Origin: Bdellovibrionales bacterium
Lineage (GTDB): Bacteria > Bdellovibrionota > Bdellovibrionia > Bdellovibrionales > UBA1609
Length of the DNA stretch: 5,012 nt
Assembly (NCBI GenBank): GCA_026648125.1
Contig: JAPKGD010000193.1
Coordinates: 1 to 5,012, forward strand
Direction of reading: 5' to 3'
Shown here: positions 1 to 5,012 of the stretch, in pieces
Layout: each line of letters starts with the position of its first letter
Numbering within the stretch: the first letter of the stretch is position 1
The notes under the pieces: model-generated
Told to the model about the DNA's origin: nothing
Databases searched by the model: none
Seen by the model: the letters and a program-made list of their open reading frames with translations, nothing else
Program-made: the position numbers and the translations under genes

Positions 1-811
1 AGTCTAATTCGCGCTCTTGAAGAGCTCGAACTCGATTTTGGTGCGAGTTAAGAACATTTGACGAAATCATTCCGGGAACAATTAACGATACATAGACACC
101 GTTTCTGCCCGACACCGGGTACCACTCTCCGACCATAGTCGCGAGAGAAGAATACCCTCGCTCAAGTGCAATTCCCAGTTTATGGTTACTGAGAAGTTGT
201 CCTTCGGACTGTTGATTCAAAAGAGCCCGTTTGAGGGCGGCTGTTTCGACCCCTTTTTGCGCGGAATTGTCTTTTGAGACGGTCGCTGTTTCCGTGTAGC
301 GGTCTTCAAAAATCGTGGCCTTTGCGCCATTAATAATACTCTCGCCCCATTGTCCTAAGTGCTCGCGCAAAAACTGGCTGCCTTTTTCGATGTTAGGCTG
401 ATAGCCGTTAGCACGATTTCGTACGAAAAGGCGTCCTTCGCAAATTGGAGCATAGGGGTAAGCCGAGGCCTTTGACGATTGGACCTCGTCAAGAAAAGTG
501 GGGCAGGAGTCTAAGGTGGCAGATCCCTGAACAAAATCGATTCCACGAGAGCCGGGACTGAGCTTCAAATGAACCTTGGGTGCTCTAGAATTTTCCAGAT
601 TAATTGCTTTTAAGACTTGTCCATTTCCATTTCGGATTCTTAAGAGATACCAGGCATTAACACGAGAATTGAGGTTGGTCAGAGAGACGGATCCTGAGGT
701 CTCTTCAATGCGAAAGGGCTGAAGGGACTCAAGAGTCGTCTGCGCGCCCACTTGACCTGCATAAATCTGAGTGAAAATGAGGGAGAAACCAACTAGGATC
801 CGGCGTTTCAT
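1..811 (-). CDS. Exported protein of unknown function, C-terminus beyond the left edge
   Basis: Read on the minus strand from the ATG at 811-809, this frame stays open for 270 codons to the window edge without a stop, so the protein is longer than what is seen. The N-terminus is a typical Sec signal peptide: basic MKRR, a hydrophobic stretch at residues 5-18, and a likely cleavage after VGA (residue 23). The mature part is expected in the periplasm or at the cell surface. It has only two cysteines, C103 and C124, which could form one disulfide. Residues 40-100 are rich in alternating hydrophobic residues (for example WYLLRIRNGNGQVLKAI, from residue 54), suggesting a beta-rich domain. A short motif GEWYPVSGRNGVYVSLIVPG lies near residues 228-247. 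I do not recognise the family and assign no function. The start is supported by GGAGAG five bases upstream and by a promoter-like pair further upstream. It is divergent from the glycosyltransferase gene. Confidence 0.85.
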   Translation of the reverse strand, partial: MKRRILVGFSLIFTQIYAGQVGAQTTLESLQPFRIEETSGSVSLTNLNSRVNAWYLLRIRNGNGQVLKAINLENSRAPKVHLKLSPGSRGIDFVQGSATLDSCPTFLDEVQSSKASAYPYAPICEGRLFVRNRANGYQPNIEKGSQFLREHLGQWGESIINGAKATIFEDRYTETATVSKDNSAQKGVETAALKRALLNQQSEGQLLSNHKLGIALERGYSSLATMVGEWYPVSGRNGVYVSLIVPGMISSNVLNSHQNRVRALQERELD

Positions 812-816
812 CGAAG

Positions 817-822
817 CTCTCC
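817..822 (-). promoter_or_regulatory. Shine-Dalgarno site of the leftward exported-protein gene
   Basis: On the minus strand GGAGAG lies five bases before the ATG at 811. This is a strong match to the anti-Shine-Dalgarno sequence at normal spacing, and it fixes the start of a gene whose signal peptide also begins at that ATG. Confidence 0.7.
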
Positions 823-838
823 AAAAAGGTGAGGTGTT

Positions 839-867
839 TTTAGAAAAGTGATGCGGGATGTTATATT
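839..867 (+). promoter_or_regulatory. Candidate promoter for the glycosyltransferase / FGE-like operon
   Basis: TTTAGA (839-844, 4/6 to the -35 consensus) is separated by 17 bases from TATATT (862-867, 5/6 to the -10 consensus). A start near 874 would leave a leader of about 57 bases before the ATG at 931. The -10 box shares bases 862-863 with the -10 box of the opposing promoter, so RNA polymerase probably could not occupy both at once. The -35 box is weak and this remains a motif-based proposal. Confidence 0.35.
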
Positions 868-886
868 TTGTGATAGCCAGCGTCAA
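858..886 (-). promoter_or_regulatory. Candidate sigma70-type promoter for the leftward exported-protein gene
   Basis: On the minus strand TTGACG (886-881) matches the -35 consensus at five of six positions. It is followed after 17 bases by TAACAT (863-858), a 4/6 match to the -10 consensus. Transcription would start near 851, giving a leader of about 40 bases before the ATG at 811. The evidence is motif match and position only; the intergenic stretch is AT-rich, so chance matches are possible. Confidence 0.45.
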
Positions 887-917
887 GATTTTTGAATGCT
901 AGGGAACAGGGGCTTTC

Positions 918-921
918 AGGG
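918..921 (+). promoter_or_regulatory. Shine-Dalgarno-like AGGG that decides the glycosyltransferase start
   Basis: AGGG sits nine bases before the ATG at 931. The upstream TTG at 892, which would add 13 residues, has no purine-rich site before it (only AAGATT), and that extension would place charged residues ahead of the hydrophobic signal segment. GTG at 925 is only three bases from AGGG. The ATG at 931 is therefore preferred. Confidence 0.5.
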
Positions 922-930
922 TTGGTGGAC

Positions 931-1875
931 ATGGGTTTGATAAATCGATTGCTAATTGCGCTGGGAGTTTTGTTCTCAGTGGCGGGTTCCGGGATCGCCT
1001 TCGCGGACTTCACCTCTTGCGATGGGGCTATTCTTGAATCAGCCTTTCGCGAACCTTCGGATTTAATTCAAAAATATGAACGAGTTCGGGGCTGGGCTGA
1101 AGGTGATTTAACCCCTCGAGCGGGACGCCCTTTTCTCTCTCTGGTCATTCCCGCCTATCGGGAAGCTGCCCGGCTTCCGGGCTCCATAATAAAAATCCGC
1201 CAGTTTCTCGAACGCTTTCCATTACCTGTCGAAGTTCTGGCCATCATAGAAAAATCTCCAGACAACACCCTTGAAGTGTCGAGGGAGGCCGCTGCGGGCG
1301 ACCCGCGGATTCAAGTCATCGATAATCAAGTGCAACGGGGAAAGGGCTATGCTGTGCGCAGCGGTGTTCTCCGGGCGGAAGGTCAGATCGTACTGTTCAT
1401 GGATGCGGATCTCTCCACTCCGCTTTATGAGATCATAAATTTCTTGGATTGGATGAGAAGTCATCCCGAAGTGGACGTTTTGATTGGAGATCGAAGAAAG
1501 GCCATCGAGAAAGTTTCCGGCTCCCGCTCTGGGCTTCGAAAATTGATGACGAAAACCTTTCACGGGCTGGTTCAGTTTCTTTCGCCACTGCATATTGAAG
1601 ATACCCAAGCTGGCTTCAAAGCCTTTCGTCGCCCGGCCGCAAGGGCTATCTTTGAAGTTCAGTCCTTGGATCACTTCGCCTTTGATGTGGAACTTTTGAT
1701 TTTGGCGCAAGAAATGGGAATGGTCACAGAGGCCTTGGATATAGACTGGTTGGATGATCGGCGCTCAACCGTTCGTCCCATTGTCGACCCCCTAAAGATG
1801 CTCATCGATATCGTAAAAGTAAGGTCTCTTGTCCGTCGCAATCTGACGGTGAGGCAAAGAGAGTTCAGCCTATGA
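931..1875 (+). CDS. Family 2 glycosyltransferase, ALG5/DPM1-like (polyprenyl-phosphate glycosyltransferase type)
   Basis: The protein is 314 aa from the ATG at 931; a TTG at 892 would give 327 aa. Residues 68-84 (FLSLVIPAYREAARLPG) are the classic start of a GT-A fold. RGKGYAVRSG at 136-145 and MDADLSTP at 157-164 carry the glycine loop and the DxD metal/nucleotide-sugar motif. DTQAGFKAFRR at 224-234 and FAFDVELL at 249-256 are hallmarks of the dolichyl-phosphate glucosyl/mannosyltransferase branch. The expected role is transfer of a sugar from a nucleotide donor to a polyprenyl-phosphate carrier for envelope glycan or glycoprotein assembly; donor and acceptor cannot be told from sequence. 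Two oddities stand out. The N-terminus looks like a signal peptide or anchor (residues 7-25, ending AFA). The usual DDGS motif is replaced by IEKSPDNT (residues 106-113). It overlaps the next gene by ATGA and is probably the first gene of a two-gene operon. The family call is firm; the specific substrate is unknown. Confidence 0.9.
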   Translation: MGLINRLLIALGVLFSVAGSGIAFADFTSCDGAILESAFREPSDLIQKYERVRGWAEGDLTPRAGRPFLSLVIPAYREAARLPGSIIKIRQFLERFPLPVEVLAIIEKSPDNTLEVSREAAAGDPRIQVIDNQVQRGKGYAVRSGVLRAEGQIVLFMDADLSTPLYEIINFLDWMRSHPEVDVLIGDRRKAIEKVSGSRSGLRKLMTKTFHGLVQFLSPLHIEDTQAGFKAFRRPAARAIFEVQSLDHFAFDVELLILAQEMGMVTEALDIDWLDDRRSTVRPIVDPLKMLIDIVKVRSLVRRNLTVRQREFSL

Positions 1876-2954
1876 CAAAGACCTGCTGGTTTGGAATTTT
1901 TTTGGGAGTGGCTTTATCAAATGGACTGCACGCCGCAGAATCCATGGAGTTTGCGAACAAGGTCGCTGAGGTTCATAAGCTTAGGGGCCAGCAAGCGGTT
2001 CAGCTCAAAAAATTACTGACAGGAACCTATGGACTGACTCGCAATATCGGAACCGAGGATCTCTCGCAAGTGAGAGGAACCAATAACTCCTGGCATATGG
2101 CTTCGCGGCAGAGCTGCATCGATAAGGTCATCAAGACGGGATTGATTCAACAGAACCCCGAAAGCGAAAAAATCTGTGGTTCACCGTGGATGGCTCCAGT
2201 CGCAAAGCGGGGTGAGCCAGCGAGTCGGGCTCAGTATTGCATTGATCAGTTTGAGTTTCCAAACATACCTTGCGAATATCCCGTCGTTTGGACGCCTGCA
2301 GCGGCTGCCAAACAAATCTGTGAAGCCATGGGGAAGCGGGTTTGTAACTCCCATGAATGGGAGGGCGCATGTTCTGGCTCGGCCCGTTCAAAAGACAGTT
2401 ATGCCTTTCACATTTCTGATCGAACGGCGCGAAGAGCTTACGTTAATCAATCCAGAGAAAGAACATGGGCGTTCCAATTTTTACCAACGTTGGCTCGCCA
2501 GCGAGATACGCGGGGCGTATGCGGTGTTTTTTCCTCAGATGATCCTGAGATTGAATCCCCCATGCGCGAAAATCTCTCACAATATTTTACGGCCAATGGA
2601 AAATCCAAAGGTTGCGACAACAGTGGGGCCTCAACCACTTATAAAACCTGCGGCACAAACACATGGCCGTCCGGCTTTAAGTATGAATGTCGAAGTGAAA
2701 AAGAAGTTTTTGATCTCCACGGAAATTTGGCTGAAGTCGTGAGTTTGCCCAGTACCCCGGATCAGATTGCAAACGGAAAAGATCAGATAGGTGGAACGGA
2801 GAGAAAAGGGTCGTTCTTTGTTTACCGGCCGGATTATCCTGACGATTGTCATGTGCGCCAACCCTATGAACACTTTGGCCCTTATGCCACTGACAAAATG
2901 GCTTACTACCAAGAAGGTTTTCGCTGCTGCAAAGATGTGAGTGAGGGGGATTAG
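1872..2954 (+). CDS. Exported cysteine-rich FGE-sulfatase / SUMF1-fold protein
   Basis: The protein is 360 aa. A signal peptide (residues 1-22, ending HAA) points to the periplasm; the Cys at residue 5 lies before the hydrophobic core and is not a lipobox. A linker precedes an FGE-sulfatase-type domain covering about residues 105-355. Its landmarks are CIDQFEFPN (123-131, equivalent to the family's MDRFEVTN), a helix followed by MGKRVCNSHEWEGACSG (153-169, family GKRLPTEAEWEYAARG), DLHGNLAEVVS (281-291, family DMHGNVWEWV), GSFFV (313-317) and EGFRCCKD (348-355, family GFRC). Fourteen cysteines remain in the mature protein, implying several disulfides. C326 may match one of the two catalytic cysteines of true FGE, but the partner position appears to be an acidic residue. 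Formylglycine-generating activity is therefore doubtful and a structural, binding or PvdO/EgtB-like role is possible. The start ATG overlaps the upstream stop, with GAGAG at 1859-1863 eight bases before it. The domain call is confident; the function is not known. Confidence 0.85.
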   Translation: MTKTCWFGIFLGVALSNGLHAAESMEFANKVAEVHKLRGQQAVQLKKLLTGTYGLTRNIGTEDLSQVRGTNNSWHMASRQSCIDKVIKTGLIQQNPESEKICGSPWMAPVAKRGEPASRAQYCIDQFEFPNIPCEYPVVWTPAAAAKQICEAMGKRVCNSHEWEGACSGSARSKDSYAFHISDRTARRAYVNQSRERTWAFQFLPTLARQRDTRGVCGVFSSDDPEIESPMRENLSQYFTANGKSKGCDNSGASTTYKTCGTNTWPSGFKYECRSEKEVFDLHGNLAEVVSLPSTPDQIANGKDQIGGTERKGSFFVYRPDYPDDCHVRQPYEHFGPYATDKMAYYQEGFRCCKDVSEGD

Positions 2955-4030
2955 CCTGCCGTCTTCAAAAGCGGGCGTCTCGGTGTGCGCGGAAGCGGTC
3001 GAAGATCATCGATGGGGCCGGCGCGAAAAGCCCAAAGAGGCAACCAGCCCTTTGGAGGATCAAAAAGAGCATCAAAATCGGCGATGGCCCTATTTAGAAT
3101 CGATTGAAATCTTCTGAGATCAGAGGGGAGATCACAAATTTTTGAGAGAGTGGGAACCTGTGTCGCAAAAGAGATGGGCTGAAGACTCCAGCCCTGTGCC
3201 GACAACCAAAGCCAAATTCGTGTGAATGATTCACCAACAGCCATTCGCGATTCAAAGGGAACGGTCGGGGGGACGTAGGCCACTCCCAACATGCTTGCCG
3301 AAGTTATCGCAGATTTTAACGCGCGAACTTGTTCCGCAATGAGACCTAGGGACTTGATCATGGAATATATCTTTGGAGCGCGTTTTAGAATCTTTAAAAA
3401 GACTTGGGAATGGACAGGTATTCCGATGGTCGAGATTGGTAGCCCATCCTGAGTCGCCTGGGCTTCCCGGTCTGAGGCGCGAATCCAGTGGAGTAGTTCG
3501 TAGAAGAGGTTGTCGCTCGACCAAAACGCCCTTTCGGCCGCCTCAAGTGAGGGGAGCAAGGTGGAGAAACCCTCTGCGCGGAATTTCCAGGTCAAATTTC
3601 CTTCAAACAAGGAGGTTTCTAATTTCATCCTGTCCTCAAACCCGATGGGCGGAGTTCGTTTGAGTTGAAAGGGACGGCGCTCCGTATATCTTTGTTCTAA
3701 GCCAGAAATGAGTTCACTAAGGCCCCGCTCCATATCCATACCAGAGGATAAACTAAATTCTGACACCACTTTGTTGTTCGAGCAGGGATAAAAGTGAGCA
3801 AAATGAGCCCTTTGACCGTAGCGGAATGCACTCGCTTCTAAATAAGATTTGAGGCATCCAAGAACAATGTCAGATACATAACTTTCTATATTCAATGAGT
3901 GCAAAGCTCGCTGCGGTAAATGTTCGATTTGAAATCGGCCTGAAGAAATTAAATTGATCTCGAAGGGCTGATTGTTGTCGGCAGAGGGATATCGCGCGGC
4001 GAACTCAAATATTTTTTGGTAAGTCTCCAT
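2951..4030 (-). CDS. Nitroreductase-like flavoprotein, Acg / Rv1355c C-domain type
   Basis: The protein is 359 aa with ATG at 4030-4028, longer than classical nitroreductases (about 200 aa) and nearer the Acg-like two-lobed group. YPSADNNQPF (14-23) matches the N-terminal FMN-site motif of that group (APSxxNxQPW). RYTERRPF (114-121), HWIRAS (181-186) and QDGLP (194-198) follow in the expected order. A helix with ESFTRIWLWLSAQGWSLQPIS (267-287) corresponds to the family's conserved R-x-W-L-x-A-x-x-x-G-L-x-x-QP element, and FRAGP (335-339) to the closing strand. The tail is basic and proline-rich. No signal peptide is seen, so it should be cytoplasmic. It starts eight bases after the E1-like gene, with AGGT (4044-4041) as a weak ribosome site overlapping that gene's stop. 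The pairing suggests an FMN-dependent redox step, or an FMN-binding scaffold, acting on the product of the adenylating enzyme. The exact reaction is unknown, and some Acg-type proteins sequester flavin rather than catalyse. Its TAA overlaps the convergent FGE-like gene by four bases. Confidence 0.8.
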   Translation of the reverse strand: METYQKIFEFAARYPSADNNQPFEINLISSGRFQIEHLPQRALHSLNIESYVSDIVLGCLKSYLEASAFRYGQRAHFAHFYPCSNNKVVSEFSLSSGMDMERGLSELISGLEQRYTERRPFQLKRTPPIGFEDRMKLETSLFEGNLTWKFRAEGFSTLLPSLEAAERAFWSSDNLFYELLHWIRASDREAQATQDGLPISTIGIPVHSQVFLKILKRAPKIYSMIKSLGLIAEQVRALKSAITSASMLGVAYVPPTVPFESRMAVGESFTRIWLWLSAQGWSLQPISFATQVPTLSKICDLPSDLRRFQSILNRAIADFDALFDPPKGWLPLWAFRAGPIDDLRPLPRTPRRPLLKTAG

Positions 4031-4038
4031 TTAGAAAT

Positions 4039-4908
4039 CTACCTGATGCTATTCAAACTTTTATAGATATAGGCGCTGGCCAAACGAAATATGGGGTTCT
4101 TTGAACCAAACCAAAGGCGCCCCTTCACCAAACGTCCCCGATAGGCATCGAATTGCTGATAGCAAGGCGCAAAGCGGGGATTTCCTCGTCTCAAGACAAT
4201 TTTTAGGACCTCCATGGCAGCAATGCCCGCGCAGAGACTGCAGGAGAGACCCGCAGAGGGTCCGCGATGGTTCTTTATGTCGACCCGAGATCTATCGAGA
4301 TAGGGCAAATGCAAAAAGCGGGGACTGAGACCAGCGAGAAATCGTGCAAAGAGATTGAGATCAGGCAAGGAAGGTTCAAATCCAAAGTACTGATCAAAGT
4401 TCATCCCCGAGGGAGAAAAGCTAATATACGCGGTACTAAAACCTATGGGGCCGGCGGTCACCGAGTACATTCCCATGCGGTGGGCACTCATAAAAAGTTC
4501 TCTGCGAATTCGAATTTCGAAGGCGTCCATACCATCGACATAAATCTGGCAGCCATTTAAAAACTGAGGAATGTTCTCTTTGGTAAGTGGATCGCGAAAG
4601 ACTCTGATGTCGGCGTCGGGATTAATTTGTCGGCCCAACTCAGCCATCACATCAGCCTTGTTGGCTCCCAACGTCGTCAGGTTCGCACCGTATTGGCGGT
4701 TAAAGTTAGCGAGTTCAAATTGATCGAAGTCGGCAATGTGAAACTTCTGAAATCCAGTGCGAAGAAGAGTTATGAGGTGAATTCCTCCCACTCCACCCAT
4801 TCCTGCAATTGCGATTCTCACGTCCTTAATCTGAGATTGCTCCTCGGGACTCAACAGCCCTAGGTTTCGGGAAAAGGCGAGTTCGTAGTTCCACGCTGAA
4901 TTGCTCAT
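4039..4908 (-). CDS. ThiF/MoeB/E1-like adenylyltransferase paired with a nitroreductase-like gene
   Basis: The protein is 289 aa. After a short leader helix (residues 8-28), residues 31-62 form the Rossmann ATP-binding unit, with GMGGVGG at 36-42 and ADFDQFE at 59-65. NFNRQYG (68-74) supplies the conserved Asn/Arg that contact ATP phosphates, and K84 in GANKAD matches the conserved lysine. VDGMDAF (124-130) is the D-x-x-D segment that usually positions Mg-ATP. These residues support an intact adenylation site that activates a carboxylate, often a peptide or Ubl-like C-terminus. The C-terminal part has a single CSLC pair (223-226), C120 and C249, but not the two CxxC pairs that bind zinc in MoeB/ThiF. 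One of these cysteines could be a thioester or persulfide site. Thiamine or molybdopterin synthesis is unlikely from the context: no ThiS or MoaD gene is adjacent in view, and a nitroreductase-like gene follows directly. The start overlaps the previous stop (ATGA), with AAGGGG (4926-4921) 12 bases upstream. The family call is confident; the substrate is unknown. Confidence 0.88.
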   Translation of the reverse strand: MSNSAWNYELAFSRNLGLLSPEEQSQIKDVRIAIAGMGGVGGIHLITLLRTGFQKFHIADFDQFELANFNRQYGANLTTLGANKADVMAELGRQINPDADIRVFRDPLTKENIPQFLNGCQIYVDGMDAFEIRIRRELFMSAHRMGMYSVTAGPIGFSTAYISFSPSGMNFDQYFGFEPSLPDLNLFARFLAGLSPRFLHLPYLDRSRVDIKNHRGPSAGLSCSLCAGIAAMEVLKIVLRRGNPRFAPCYQQFDAYRGRLVKGRLWFGSKNPIFRLASAYIYKSLNSIR

Positions 4909-5012
4909 GAATTGATAATGCCCCTTACCTTTGATTTCGAGGAGGCCAAATTTTGACTCAGTAAAAGTCGGTCGTGGGGAGCGAGCTCATTGGCAACTAA
5001 AGGGGAAATTTG
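4905..5012 (-). CDS. C-terminal end of an unidentified gene, first visible gene of the E1-like operon
   Basis: On the minus strand the frame entering from the right edge is open for 35 codons and ends with TGA at 4907-4905. That stop overlaps the ATG of the E1-like gene by ATGA, the same junction type seen in the other operon. The visible residues include ANELAPHDRLLLSQNL and end KVRGIINS; they show no recognisable motif, membrane segment or cysteine. An open frame this short can occur by chance, so the overlap geometry is the main support. If real, it is co-translated with the E1-like gene and is a likely functional partner. No family can be assigned. Confidence 0.55.
   Translation of the reverse strand, partial: QISPLVANELAPHDRLLLSQNLASSKSKVRGIINS

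Noticed and set aside
29..49. Inverted repeat AACTCG / CGAGTT with a nine-base loop
   Set aside because: The six-pair stem has no following T-run and sits inside the open exported-protein frame, so it is unlikely to be a terminator or operator.
892..930. TTG at 892 as the glycosyltransferase start
   Set aside because: There is no Shine-Dalgarno site before it, and the extra residues would put charged sequence ahead of the hydrophobic N-terminal segment. The ATG at 931 has AGGG nine bases upstream.
1222..1710. Minus-strand open frame of 162 codons opposite the glycosyltransferase gene
   Set aside because: It lies entirely antisense to conserved GT-A motifs, has no recognisable domain, and has no promoter or operon context.
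2176..2742. Plus-strand open frame of 188 codons inside the FGE-like gene in another frame
   Set aside because: The covering frame carries ordered FGE-family motifs. This frame has none, and its composition looks like a frame shadow.
3373..3663. Plus-strand open frame of 96 codons opposite the nitroreductase-like gene
   Set aside because: It is arginine- and proline-rich translation of antisense DNA with no motif and no independent regulatory signals.
4267..4863. Plus-strand open frames opposite the E1-like gene
   Set aside because: The minus-strand frame contains the full adenylation motif set; the plus frames are shadows without domains.
4039..4908. Assignment of the E1-like gene as thiF or moeB
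   Set aside because: The double CxxC zinc site is missing, no thiS- or moaD-like gene is visible, and the adjacent nitroreductase-like gene points to another pathway.

Overview
The window looks like ordinary chromosomal DNA of a Gram-negative bacterium of medium GC content. Three predicted products carry cleavable-looking signal sequences, genes are packed tightly with ATGA stop/start overlaps, and Shine-Dalgarno sites are purine-rich. An ALG5-like glycosyltransferase beside a periplasmic formylglycine-generating-enzyme (FGE)-like protein would fit a Bdellovibrionota-type predatory or deltaproteobacterial lineage. That placement is an impression from gene content, not a demonstrated assignment. 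I see no rRNA, tRNA, CRISPR array, insertion sequence or integrase.

Left part (1-930): a leftward gene, cut by the window edge, encodes an exported protein of unrecognised family (start at 811). It is divergent from a rightward two-gene operon. The intergenic space of about 120 bases holds two plausible sigma70-type promoters facing opposite ways, with touching -10 boxes.

Centre (931-2954): a family 2 glycosyltransferase resembling dolichyl/polyprenyl-phosphate glycosyltransferases (ALG5/DPM1 type) overlaps by ATGA a cysteine-rich, exported FGE/sulfatase-modifying-factor-fold protein. The two are almost certainly co-translated and may act together on an envelope glycan or glycoprotein; this is inference.

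Right part (2951-5012): a leftward operon converges on the first one, with stop codons overlapping by 4 bases. In transcription order it has the last 35 codons of an unidentified gene, a ThiF/MoeB/E1-like adenylating enzyme (289 aa), and a nitroreductase-like flavoprotein (359 aa). The first junction is an ATGA overlap and the second a gap of 8 bases. An E1-like domain paired with an Acg-type nitroreductase domain resembles the fused architecture of the mycobacterial Rv1355c ('MoeY') family. This split pair is the best candidate here for a poorly described system: probably ATP-dependent activation of a carboxylate plus a flavin-dependent step on a peptide or small molecule. The missing gene beyond the right edge may be the substrate-making or substrate-loading partner.
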